From Sandaracinobacter neustonicus (GTDB taxonomy: Bacteria > Pseudomonadota > Alphaproteobacteria > Sphingomonadales > Sphingomonadaceae), in NCBI RefSeq assembly GCF_006385875.1, contig NZ_VFSU01000026.1, forward strand, positions 42,501 to 106,500: a DNA stretch of 64,000 nt, written 5' to 3'. The notes beneath the pieces were generated by a model. That model was not told the origin of the DNA. It searched no databases and saw only the letters and a list, made by a program, of their open reading frames with translations. Below are positions 53,165 through 61,628 of the stretch, in pieces; position 1 is the stretch's first letter, and the number at the start of each line of letters is the position of its first letter. The translations under genes were made by a program, and so were the position numbers.

Positions 53165-53776
53165 ATGGGAAGTTACGGGCCGGATTCGTTCGGGCGGTTT
53201 GACGATTCGGATGTGCGGGCGCTGATCGCTGACTATCCTCTGGCGTGGCTGATCTCGCCCGGCTCGGGCGAGGCGAGCCTGCTGCCGCTGGTTCCGGTTT
53301 GGCGGGAAGATGGCAGCATGGCCGAACTGATCGGGCATATGGCGCGTTCGAACCCCCTGCATGCCGCGCTGCAACAGGATTCCCAGGCGCTCATGCTGTT
53401 TCAGGGGCCGCAGGCCTATGTGTCGCCGGAACAGGTGGGGCGGCGCGACTGGGCGCCGACATGGATCTATGCCCAGTTGCGGATCGAGGCGCGGATCGAT
53501 TTCGAACCGGGCGGGACGGCAGCAGCGCTGGATGTGCTGATCGATACCGTTGAGGCAGGTCGTGCCCGGCCATGGTCCGCAGCGGAACTTGGCGCGCGCT
53601 ATGAAACTATGCTGGGCGCAATCATCGGCTTCCGCGCGCGCGTGGGCGATCTATCCGGGCGGTTCAAGCTGGGGCAGGACGAACGATCCGAAGACCTCGA
53701 CGCCATAATGAACACCATCGCGGACCCGGACTTGCTGCGCTGGATCCGCCGCATGAACCGGCACAGGCTGCCATGA
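53165..53776 (+). CDS. PaiB-type FMN-binding negative regulator-like protein
   Basis: The 203-residue protein has the PaiB split-barrel pattern: YPLAWLISP, LPLVPVWREDGSMAELIGHMARSNP, LMLFQGPQAYVSPEQV, APTWIYAQLRIEARI, YETMLGAIIGFRARVGDLSGRFKLGQD and a C-terminal basic end. PaiB homologues bind flavin, and the regulator label derives from Bacillus. It starts 12 bases after the serine hydrolase and overlaps proC. Confidence 0.86.
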   Translation: MGSYGPDSFGRFDDSDVRALIADYPLAWLISPGSGEASLLPLVPVWREDGSMAELIGHMARSNPLHAALQQDSQALMLFQGPQAYVSPEQVGRRDWAPTWIYAQLRIEARIDFEPGGTAAALDVLIDTVEAGRARPWSAAELGARYETMLGAIIGFRARVGDLSGRFKLGQDERSEDLDAIMNTIADPDLLRWIRRMNRHRLP

Positions 53777-54552
53777 CCCGACCTGTGCTGCTGATCGGCT
53801 GCGGGCGCATGGGCAGCGCAATGGCAAGCGCATGGGTCAGGGTGCGTCCGGTCATTGTCCATGACCCCGGCGCAGCGCTGCCAGCGGAGGTAACGCCGCT
53901 GGATCGCATCGATCCGGACCTGATACCCGATGATGTCATCGTCGTCCTCGCGGTGAAGCCGCAATCGTTCGGCGAGCTGGCATTGCAGCTTGTGCCGCTG
54001 GCCCGCCGAGGCGCGCTGTTCGTCTCGATCATGGCCGGGCACAGCCTCGCAGGGATCGGGGATGCGCTTGGCACGTCACGGCTGGTGCGGGCCATGCCCA
54101 ACCTTCCGGCGACAATCCGAGCGGGGGTAACGGTGGCCGTCGCAACGGCGCAGGTCGATCCCGACAGGCGGCAATTGGTCTCGTCCCTGTTCCGCGCGCT
54201 GGGTTCGTTCCACTGGGTCAATAATGAGGACTGGCTGGACGCGGTGACCGGCATATCCGGTAGCGGCCCGGCCTATTTCTTCCGTTTTGCGGAGGCGCTG
54301 GCGCGTGCCGGAGAGGCGGCTGGCCTTCCCCCTGATCTCGCAATGACACTGGCCCGGGAAACGTTCACCGGCTCAGCTTTGCTTGCCGCCCATGACCAGA
54401 GATCCCTTGCCGATCTGAGAGAAGACGTCACGAGCCCAGGGGGAACAACAGCGGCCGGTCTTGCCAGAATGGATCATGAACATGCCATCGACGAACTTGT
54501 GACTGATATGGTCGCTGCAGCAACCGCGCGGTCACGTTCGTTGAGAACATGA
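53773..54552 (+). CDS. proC: Pyrroline-5-carboxylate reductase
   Basis: ProC makes L-proline from P5C. The 259-residue protein has the Rossmann motif LLIGCGRMGSAMASAW, VLAVKPQSF, RAMPNLPATIRAGVT near residue 110, and the signature GISGSGPAYFFRFAEAL...LREDVTSPGGTTAAGL. The ATG overlaps the paiB-like gene by four bases. The last gene of a run with paiB and a serine hydrolase is an unusual place for proC, so a specialised or second copy is possible. Confidence 0.92.
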   Translation: MTRPVLLIGCGRMGSAMASAWVRVRPVIVHDPGAALPAEVTPLDRIDPDLIPDDVIVVLAVKPQSFGELALQLVPLARRGALFVSIMAGHSLAGIGDALGTSRLVRAMPNLPATIRAGVTVAVATAQVDPDRRQLVSSLFRALGSFHWVNNEDWLDAVTGISGSGPAYFFRFAEALARAGEAAGLPPDLAMTLARETFTGSALLAAHDQRSLADLREDVTSPGGTTAAGLARMDHEHAIDELVTDMVAAATARSRSLRT

Positions 54553-54629
54553 ACGCATGGCGAAGTCTGAATTGAGACGCCCGACGGTTCGGCGAAAATG
54601 TCTGATTTCGAGCGAGAACGGCTGACGTT

Positions 54630-54815
54630 TCAATCCTCCGGATGCTCGCGGCGGGCGTTGTCGAGGGTGCGATCGTGTGCCTGCTGTTGCTTCTCTGTCA
54701 GTAATTTTTCGGCCTTTGTCCGGCCATGCTTCAGGCGGTTCGCCTCTGCCTGACGTTCAGCTTCGGCGCGCTTCCGGGCCTTGCGGGCCTGCCGCAGGTT
54801 GATGATGTCACCCAT
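54630..54815 (-). CDS. DUF4169 small basic protein
   Basis: The 61-residue protein begins MGDIINLRQARKARKRAEAE and continues as a highly charged helix with RLKHGRTKAEKLL. This matches DUF4169, a small alphaproteobacterial family without known function. It lies 45 bases downstream of dnaE2 on the same strand and could be co-transcribed. Confidence 0.85.
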   Translation of the reverse strand: MGDIINLRQARKARKRAEAERQAEANRLKHGRTKAEKLLTEKQQQAHDRTLDNARREHPED

Positions 54816-54860
54816 ATTTCAAGCATATCGTCCGGGTGCCAGTCAGGCCAGTGCAGGGCT

Positions 54861-57800
54861 TCAGTGGAAATCCCGCGAGTTCGGCAGCACACGCACGTTG
54901 CGCGGGTGGCGGGCGCGGTCTGGCGGGGTGGGGTTGGCGTGCGATTCCTCCAGTTGGCCCAGCATGTGGGTCAGATCCTCCACCCGGTCTGTCATCAGGT
55001 GGATCACGCCTTCGGGGCTGCGCTGGAGGACGCCTTCGGCCCGCATCAGCCGGGCTGACATCACCGGGCGGCGCATGCGTTCGAATGTTCGCGCCCAGAT
55101 CAGAAGGTTCATGACGCCTGTCTCATCCTCCAGCGTGACGAAGATGGCGTTGCCCTTGCCGGGGCGCTGGCGGATCAGCACCACGCCAGCCACCTGCACC
55201 CGGCGGCCGGGTTCTGCGCTGGCGGCTTCCGCGCTGGAGAGGATGCCGCGCACCCGCAACTCGTCGCGCAGGAAGCTCATCGGGTGGCGGCGCAGCGACA
55301 GGCGGATCATCTGGTAATCGGCCACCACCTCCTCGCTTTCGGGCATGGCGGGCAGCGCCATATCTGCTTCTTCCCCCAGTTCGCGGGCGCTGGCGGCGGC
55401 GAACAGCGGCAGTTCGCCGGTGGGGGTGCGGCGGGTCTGCCAAAGGGCTTCGCGGCGCGGCAGGGCGAGCGACTGGAAGGCGTCGGCATCGGCCAGCAGG
55501 TGCAGCGCGCGCGATGGCAGATGCGCCCTGCGGGCCAGTTCCTCGATGCCGGTGAAGTCGCCGTGCTGGCGCTCGCCTGCAAGCGCGTCCGCCCACTCCT
55601 CGCGGAAGCCATCGATCTGGCAGAACCCCAGCCGCAGCGCAGGCGCGCCATTGGCATCCCGTTCAAGGCTGTTGTCCCATTCGCTGGCGTTCACATCCAT
55701 ATGCCGCACCTCCACCCCATGTTCGCGCGCATCGCGGACGATCTGCGCAGGCGCGTAAAACCCCATCGGCTGACTGTTCAGCAGGGCGCAGGCGAACACG
55801 GCGGGCTGGTGGCATTTGATCCACGCCGAGACATAGACCAGCTTCGCAAAGGCCAGCGCGTGGCTTTCCGGGAAGCCATAGCTGCCGAAGCCCTTGATCT
55901 GGTCGTAGCAACGCTGCGCGAACGCCCGCTCATAGCCGCGCGCCACCATGCCTTCGATCATCTTTGGCTCGAACTCGTGGATCGTGCCGACATTGCGGAA
56001 CGTGGCCATCGCCTTGCGCAACTGGTTCGCCTCTCCGGGCGTGAAGCCCGCAGCGACGATGGCGAGCTTCATCGCCTGCTCCTGAAACAGCGGCACGCCG
56101 AACGTCTTGCCCAGCAGGCCTTTCAGTTCGTTCGGATCGTGCGGCGGGCCGGGCGAGGGATAGTCCACCTTTTCGACCCCGCTGCGCCGCCTCAGATAGG
56201 GGTGCACCATATCCCCCTCGATCGGTCCGGGGCGGACGATGGCGACCTGAATGGTGAGATCGTAGAGCGTGCGCGGTTTCAGGCGCGGCAGCATGTTGAT
56301 CTGTGCCCGGCTTTCCACCTGAAACACGCCGATGCTGTCGCCCTTGCACAGCATGTCGTAAACGGCCGCGTCCTCGGTGGTGCCGTCCAGTTCGAGGTCA
56401 TGATCGCCCAGATCATGCGCGCGCATCAGCTCGAAGGATTTGCGGATGCAGGTGAGCATGCCGAGCGCCAGCACATCCACCTTCATCAGGTTCAGCGCGT
56501 CGATATCGTCCTTGTCCCACTCGATAAAGGTGCGCTCCTCCATGGCGGCATTGTGGATCGGCACCGTCTCGTCCAGCCGGTCCTCCGTCAGCACGAAGCC
56601 GCCGACATGCTGGGAGAGGTGGCGCGGGAAGTGGATCAGCCGGTTCACCAGCTTCGCCAGCCGGGCGATTTCGGGATTTGCGGGGTCCACGCCTGCTTCG
56701 GCATAGCGTTTTTCCTCCATGCTCCCGGCAAAACTGCCCCACACCGTGGAGGACAGGCGGCTGGTTACATCCTCGGAAAAGCCCAGCACCTTGCCGACAT
56801 CGCGGAGCGCACTGCGCGGGCGGTAATGGATGACGGTGGCGGCGATCCCGGCGCGTTCCCGGCCATAGCGGCGATAGACATATTGCATCACCTCCTCGCG
56901 CCGTTCGTGCTCGAAATCGACATCGATGTCGGGCGGCTCGGCGCGGTCTTCTGAGACGAAGCGCGAGAACAGCAGGTCGTATTTCTCGGGGTCAACCGAG
57001 GTGACGCCCAGCAGAAAGCAGACGATGGAATTGGCGGCGGAGCCTCGCCCCTGACAGAGAATGGGCGGCTCCTGCGCGCGGGCATAGCGCACCAGATCAT
57101 GCACGGTGAGGAAGTAACAGGCATAGTTGCGGCGCTCGATCAGGTCGAACTCCTCAGCCAGCCGGGCCTGCACGCCTTTGGGCAGCACCGCGCCATAACG
57201 ATCCCGCGCGGCATCCAGCACGAGATGTTTCAGCCAGCCGAGCGGCTCCCACCCCTGCGGTACCGGCTCGTGCGGATATTCATAGCTCAGCTGATCCAGT
57301 GAGAAGCGGATACGGGCGAAGAGGTTCAGGCTTTCCGCCACCGCTTCGGGGCAGGCGTGAAACAGCCGCGCCATTTCGACGGGAGATTTCAGATGCCGCT
57401 CGGCATTGGCCTCCAGCCGCCGCCCGGCGGTGTGGATCGTCACCTTTTCGCGGATGCAGGTGAGGACATCGTGCAGCGGCCGATCCTGTGGCACGGCATA
57501 GAGCGCGTCGTTGCTGGCGATCAGCGGGATCAACAACTCGCGCCCCAATTGCCGCAGCCGCTCCAGTCGGCGCAGATCGTCGCCCCGGCGGGGCATGGTG
57601 GCGGCCAGCCACAGGCGGCGGGGAAACACCTCCCGCAACCGCCGAAGCGCCGCGGCATCCGCTTCAGAGGCGAAGGCGATCAGCAGCAGCCCTTCGCCAT
57701 GCGCCAGCAGGTCGTCAAGATAGAGGTCGCAGTCGCCCTTCGTTGCGCGGCGGTTGCCGGTGGAGAGCAACCGCGTCAGCTGCCCCCAGCCGTGCCGGTC

Positions 57801-58082
57801 CTGCGGGTAGGCGATAATGTCCGGCGTGCCATCGGTGAACACCAGTCGCGCCCCCACCACCAGCCGGAAGGGCGGCAATTCCAGCCCGTCCTCCACCGCT
57901 TTGTTGGTCGCCTCCCGCAGCGCCACATGCGCGCGCACCACGCCTGCCACCGTGTTGCGATCAGCAATGCCGATGCCCGCCATGCCCAGCGCCATCGCCT
58001 TCGCCACCATCTCGTGCGGATGGCTGGCCCCCCGCAGAAAGCTGTAGTTGGTTGCGGCGGCGAGTTCGGCGAAGCCGGTCAT
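54861..58082 (-). CDS. dnaE2: Error-prone DNA polymerase DnaE2 (ImuC)
   Basis: The 1073-residue C-family polymerase has an N-terminal PHP domain (FAELAAATNYSFLRGASHP), the palm with ILCQGRGSAANSIVCFLLGVTSVDP and PPDIDVDFEHERREEVMQYVYRRYG (catalytic Asp residues), and FGSYGFPESHALAFAKLVY. A C-terminal OB fold follows (AGVVLIRQRPGKGNAIFVTLEDETG). DnaE2 with ImuA and ImuB performs SOS mutagenesis. ATG 58082 gives the usual MxxFAELAAATNYSFLRG start. It follows imuB by 28 bases. Confidence 0.96.
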   Translation of the reverse strand: MTGFAELAAATNYSFLRGASHPHEMVAKAMALGMAGIGIADRNTVAGVVRAHVALREATNKAVEDGLELPPFRLVVGARLVFTDGTPDIIAYPQDRHGWGQLTRLLSTGNRRATKGDCDLYLDDLLAHGEGLLLIAFASEADAAALRRLREVFPRRLWLAATMPRRGDDLRRLERLRQLGRELLIPLIASNDALYAVPQDRPLHDVLTCIREKVTIHTAGRRLEANAERHLKSPVEMARLFHACPEAVAESLNLFARIRFSLDQLSYEYPHEPVPQGWEPLGWLKHLVLDAARDRYGAVLPKGVQARLAEEFDLIERRNYACYFLTVHDLVRYARAQEPPILCQGRGSAANSIVCFLLGVTSVDPEKYDLLFSRFVSEDRAEPPDIDVDFEHERREEVMQYVYRRYGRERAGIAATVIHYRPRSALRDVGKVLGFSEDVTSRLSSTVWGSFAGSMEEKRYAEAGVDPANPEIARLAKLVNRLIHFPRHLSQHVGGFVLTEDRLDETVPIHNAAMEERTFIEWDKDDIDALNLMKVDVLALGMLTCIRKSFELMRAHDLGDHDLELDGTTEDAAVYDMLCKGDSIGVFQVESRAQINMLPRLKPRTLYDLTIQVAIVRPGPIEGDMVHPYLRRRSGVEKVDYPSPGPPHDPNELKGLLGKTFGVPLFQEQAMKLAIVAAGFTPGEANQLRKAMATFRNVGTIHEFEPKMIEGMVARGYERAFAQRCYDQIKGFGSYGFPESHALAFAKLVYVSAWIKCHQPAVFACALLNSQPMGFYAPAQIVRDAREHGVEVRHMDVNASEWDNSLERDANGAPALRLGFCQIDGFREEWADALAGERQHGDFTGIEELARRAHLPSRALHLLADADAFQSLALPRREALWQTRRTPTGELPLFAAASARELGEEADMALPAMPESEEVVADYQMIRLSLRRHPMSFLRDELRVRGILSSAEAASAEPGRRVQVAGVVLIRQRPGKGNAIFVTLEDETGVMNLLIWARTFERMRRPVMSARLMRAEGVLQRSPEGVIHLMTDRVEDLTHMLGQLEESHANPTPPDRARHPRNVRVLPNSRDFH

Positions 58083-58110
58083 GCGAACAGGGCTGATCTT
58101 GTTTGGCCGT

Positions 58111-59658
58111 TCATGCGAACTGGCCGTGTATGAACCAGCTCGGATGCCCCGCCTCGCGTTCATGCAAACCCCGACGGAACAGCCAGAAGCGGCGCCCGGC
58201 CTCGTCCTCCACCCGGTAATAATCGCGCGTCGGTCGCCCCTCGCTCGCCTTCTGCCACCATGGCGCGGCGATCCGTTCCGGCCCCTCGGCACGGGTAACG
58301 ATGTGCGACACGCCCCGCCAGCGGAACCGGCGCGGCGGCGCATCCGGCACTTCGGCCAGCACCTCGATCGGCTCTGGCGGATCGAGCAGGCAGATCGGGC
58401 GCAGCGGCGGTTCGCCGGGCGGGGGCAGCGGCCATGCCGCAGCCTGCCCATCGTCCAGCGCGGGGACCGAGCGAACCGCGCGCTCCGGCACATGGCTGTC
58501 CACCGGCAGCAGGCGGCGGATGCGCTCGCGCCCGTGCCGCACGCTCAGCCTGTCGATCAGCGCGGACAGCGCTTCCCCTTGCTTGCCCCGCGCTTGCAGA
58601 TCGGCCTGCACACTTTCCAGCGGCTCCGTCGCCGCCACAGCAAAGCGGATCAGATCGAAGCCAAAGCCCGGGTCCAGCGGGTCGGACAGCGCCTCCACCC
58701 GCTCCCTCAGCAGGCGCTGGAGCAGGGCAGGGTCGCGCGTCGGCTGGCCGGTTTCGAGGGCCAGTTCGCGCATCTCGCCATCGCTGCGGCAGAGGCTGAT
58801 GGCAAAGCTGCGCCCGCCCTGATGGCGCTGCTCCAGCACCCGCGCTGCCTTCATCGCCAGCCCGTCCACCGCGCCCAGCACGCTGTCGACATGCGCGATC
58901 GGCTCAGCAAAGCGCCGCGCGAATTGCAGCGCGGGCAAGGGCCGCCGGGGCGAAAGCCGATGGTCGGCGCGGCCCAGCAGCCTGTCGAGCGCAAGCGCTG
59001 CCTGCTTGCCGAAACGGGCCGACAAGGGGGCAGTCGGCCGGTCCGCCAGATCGCCTACAAGCTTCAGCCCCGCCCGGCGCAGGGCTGTTTCAGCCTCCGG
59101 GGGAAGGCCCAGCGCCGCCACCGGCAAGCAGCGGATGGCCTGTTCCTCGCTGGCAGCGGAAACCGGAAAGCGCGCCAGCGCATGGGCGGCCGAGGGCGTG
59201 GAGGCGATAGTGTGGCGCACCGACAGATGTCGGCCCAGCAGCGCCGTCGCATCGGCGGCAAGGGCATCCTCTCCGCCAAACAAATGCGTGCAACCGCTGA
59301 TGTCGATCAGCAGCCCATCGGGCGGATCGGGCTGCACGATGGGGGACCAGCGCAGCGCCATATCGGAAAGCCGCAGCAACAGCCGCGTGTCTGCCGCCGG
59401 GTCGGCCTCATCCACGCAAAGCCCCGGCACGCGGGCCAGCGCATCGGCCGGCGTCATGCCAGGGGCGAGCCCCTGCTCGCGCGCCTGCGGGCAGGCCGCC
59501 GTCAGCCGCCGGGCGTTGCGCTCGGTTGCCACCAGCACCAGTGGCTCATCCGGCTTTGCGGATGGGCAGCACATCCGCCAGCGGTCGGTCGGCAGGAACG
59601 GAAACCACAACGCCAGAAAGCGCCGCGCGCTCGAGATCGCGGAAACTGGCGGACTCAC
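58111..59658 (-). CDS. imuB: DNA polymerase Y-family accessory protein ImuB
   Basis: The protein (about 515 residues) starts in the characteristic RRFLALWFPFLPTDR. It has the Y-family-like LLRLSDMALRWSPIVQPDPPDGLLIDISGCTHLFGGE and a thumb/little-finger region. Like other ImuB proteins it is expected to be non-catalytic and to carry a beta-clamp contact that recruits DnaE2. GTG 59658 is one possible start and ATG 59685 another; both overlap imuA by more than 100 bases, so the true start is uncertain. Confidence 0.92.
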   Translation of the reverse strand: MSPPVSAISSARRFLALWFPFLPTDRWRMCCPSAKPDEPLVLVATERNARRLTAACPQAREQGLAPGMTPADALARVPGLCVDEADPAADTRLLLRLSDMALRWSPIVQPDPPDGLLIDISGCTHLFGGEDALAADATALLGRHLSVRHTIASTPSAAHALARFPVSAASEEQAIRCLPVAALGLPPEAETALRRAGLKLVGDLADRPTAPLSARFGKQAALALDRLLGRADHRLSPRRPLPALQFARRFAEPIAHVDSVLGAVDGLAMKAARVLEQRHQGGRSFAISLCRSDGEMRELALETGQPTRDPALLQRLLRERVEALSDPLDPGFGFDLIRFAVAATEPLESVQADLQARGKQGEALSALIDRLSVRHGRERIRRLLPVDSHVPERAVRSVPALDDGQAAAWPLPPPGEPPLRPICLLDPPEPIEVLAEVPDAPPRRFRWRGVSHIVTRAEGPERIAAPWWQKASEGRPTRDYYRVEDEAGRRFWLFRRGLHEREAGHPSWFIHGQFA

Positions 59659-60331
59659 GATCCCACTCCAGCCGCCAGCGTCCACGCCCGCCGCCCCGAT
59701 GCTTCAGCAGCTCCAGTTCGAATGCCGGACGCCCCGGCGCATTGCCCTCCAGCGCACGCGAAGCAACGGATCGCACGGCCCAGCGCGTGGCGGCCGCACT
59801 GGCGGAAGGCTCGGCCTCCATCCGCAGCAGCAGCGCCGTCACGCCGGAGGCTTCCGTCGCCAGCTGGAAGCGGCGCGTGGCCGTCAGCCCAAGGTTGCGG
59901 GGATTGCGCCACAGCTCGATCACCGCCACGCCCACGTCAGGGCAGCGCAGCACATCGGCCCCTGCGCGCAGCACCGCATCGGCATCCGGCAGAACGCCCA
60001 GAAACAGCTTCGCCGGGTCCAGCCCGATGGCGGAAAGCCCCGGCCCGAACAGCTGCAACCGCCGCTCCGCCCGCGCCTCCCGCAGCCAGACGCAGGTGCC
60101 GCCCAGCCGCTGGCAGAGCATGGCCGCAAAACCCGCAGCTCCCGCCGGATCGTCGGCGCTTGCGGCGAACAGCTCGTGCAGCTGGCCCCGGCCAAGTCCG
60201 CCCCCCAGCGCCGCGTCCACATCCGCATGCCCGAACGCGACATGCCCGCCCGGAACGCGCGCGTCCGACCGCCCGGCAAGCCGGGCCAGCTGGCGAATCC
60301 GTTCGCATCTGTCATCAGTCTGGGGATGCAT
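59546..60331 (-). CDS. imuA: ImuA (SulA/RecA-like SOS mutagenesis protein)
   Basis: The 261-residue protein has the RecA-like ImuA pattern: HVAFGHADVDAALGGGLGRGQLHELFAAS, then AMLCQRLGGTCVWLRE, and VIELWRNPRNLGLTATRRFQLATEASGVTALLLR. ImuA is needed for DnaE2-dependent mutagenesis. ATG 60331 lies three bases from the LexA box, so the transcript leader is very short or translation starts further in. It heads the minus-strand operon imuA-imuB-dnaE2. Confidence 0.92.
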   Translation of the reverse strand: MHPQTDDRCERIRQLARLAGRSDARVPGGHVAFGHADVDAALGGGLGRGQLHELFAASADDPAGAAGFAAMLCQRLGGTCVWLREARAERRLQLFGPGLSAIGLDPAKLFLGVLPDADAVLRAGADVLRCPDVGVAVIELWRNPRNLGLTATRRFQLATEASGVTALLLRMEAEPSASAAATRWAVRSVASRALEGNAPGRPAFELELLKHRGGGRGRWRLEWDRESASFRDLERAALSGVVVSVPADRPLADVLPIRKAG

Positions 60332-60333
60332 AT

Positions 60334-60348
60334 GTTCACTATATGTTC
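60334..60348. promoter_or_regulatory. LexA (SOS) box of imuA-imuB-dnaE2
   Basis: GTTC-N7-GTTC, the alphaproteobacterial LexA operator, lies directly upstream of imuA. Confidence 0.85.
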
Positions 60349-60529
60349 TTATCCGAATTCGACTCATCAGCTGTCAACCCAGTTGCGCTTACCCGTGTTG
60401 GCTGTGACCAAGCGGGAACCTCTGTCTAGACGTAAGCGTCCGGTTTTCAGCGAGGCGTTTCTGCCTTCGAACGCGGCTCTGTTGGCGGAAACAGCTTAAC
60501 GCATCTGTTCATATCGGAGCGATTGCTCG

Positions 60530-61165
60530 TCAGCGCACGGTCATCATAGCTGCAGAATAGGGTCTGATTAGTTGGCGTGCTCTGGGCCAGTCGCCGTGAA
60601 GCCAGAGGTCCCGTGCTTCGGGGTTGGCTGGAAGTATCGCCGGCATTGCGTCACGGCCCGCCATCTGCAGCACGTCATTTGGCGGGCAGGTCAACAGCGC
60701 AAAACTCGGAACCTCGCTGTCCTTCCACACACCTGCCAGGGCGAACAGAGGCTGGTCAGCGCAGCCGACCCAATGCCGCAGGCGACGACCATCCCGGTCT
60801 TTCCCCTTTCCCGGAACCAGGAACGCTGTGGCCGGTACCAGGCAGCGGAACTCGGCGTTGCGCAGGTTGCCAATCCAGAACGGGCTGTCGGCATTGCGCA
60901 CGCTCAACACGCCGTAACCAGCTTCGGTCGAGAGTGGTCCCGGAGGGGGCACGCCCCACACACGCGGCACGATCCGCGCCGTCAGCAGCTTGCCGGCGGG
61001 GCGTGGGCCGGCAATGAAATCGCGCCCGGCGGTGACGACAGGCGCAAAACCGCCCGGCGCAATCTGGCCGCCCGCCCACGGATCCTCTCCGGCCCTGGCG
61101 TTGAAGGCTCGGGCAATATCGGCGGAGGTTGAATCGAGGCGATAGAGCGCGGTCATGAGTGGCAT
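60530..61165 (-). CDS. SRAP (YedK/HMCES-type) homologue with lost catalytic residues
   Basis: The 211-residue protein follows the SRAP layout: LYRLDSTSADIARAF, WGVPPPG, VRNADSPFW, RCLVPATAF, FALAGVWK and MPAILPANPEARDLWL. SRAP enzymes start Met-Cys, and the freed Cys2 caps abasic sites in single-stranded DNA. Here the equivalent start (ATG 61156) reads Met-Thr. The catalytic Glu after PATAF is replaced by hydrophobic residues, and the His before MPxIL is absent; only the Asn remains. It is probably non-catalytic or altered. A second LexA box lies 94 bases upstream. Confidence 0.85.
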   Translation of the reverse strand: MPLMTALYRLDSTSADIARAFNARAGEDPWAGGQIAPGGFAPVVTAGRDFIAGPRPAGKLLTARIVPRVWGVPPPGPLSTEAGYGVLSVRNADSPFWIGNLRNAEFRCLVPATAFLVPGKGKDRDGRRLRHWVGCADQPLFALAGVWKDSEVPSFALLTCPPNDVLQMAGRDAMPAILPANPEARDLWLHGDWPRARQLIRPYSAAMMTVR

Positions 61166-61628
61166 CGCCTATGTGCCGTCACCCGCTGACTGTCGAACAT
61201 CGACTTTGCCTTGGCAAGCGGATGGCAGAACGGACGTGCTTCATTGTCGCCCGCAACCGTTCGTCACCTGTTCGTCTGGAGGAGAAGATAGCCGACACTG
61301 CAACGCGGCGTGAACGTAGAACTGCTTTCACGGGAGCCGTTGCAGGTTCGAACGACTGCTATGTCGGCGGCCACTGACGATAGAGCATCTCGTTTACACC
61401 GAGATGCCCTGTTTCTCATGGCTGGCCGGGCGGACCGGGCCTGATGCCCCGTTTGCCCCGCGCGATCTGCAAAGCCAAAATCCCAATTCGCTGCGGCTAT
61501 CGGATAGCGGACCATTGCCCTCCTGTTTATCCCGGATGCGAGGGAAGTCGATGGTTGCGGGGGCGGTTTCCAGTCCAGAACCTGCTGACCGACACTCCAT
61601 CGACTGTCAGAAACCGGGGGCAGAATTC
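61166..61628. other. 463-base gap holding the SRAP SOS box and the M20 promoter
   Basis: Apart from the LexA box at 61259-61273 I recognise no gene or RNA. GGAGGAG at 61278-61284 has no start at useful distance. The promoter of the plus-strand M20 gene must lie in the right part; no ribosome site is evident close to ATG 61629. Confidence 0.45.
61259..61273. promoter_or_regulatory. LexA (SOS) box upstream of the SRAP gene
   Basis: GTTC-N7-GTTC lies 94 bases upstream of the SRAP start, with the same half-sites and spacing as the imuA box. Confidence 0.7.
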
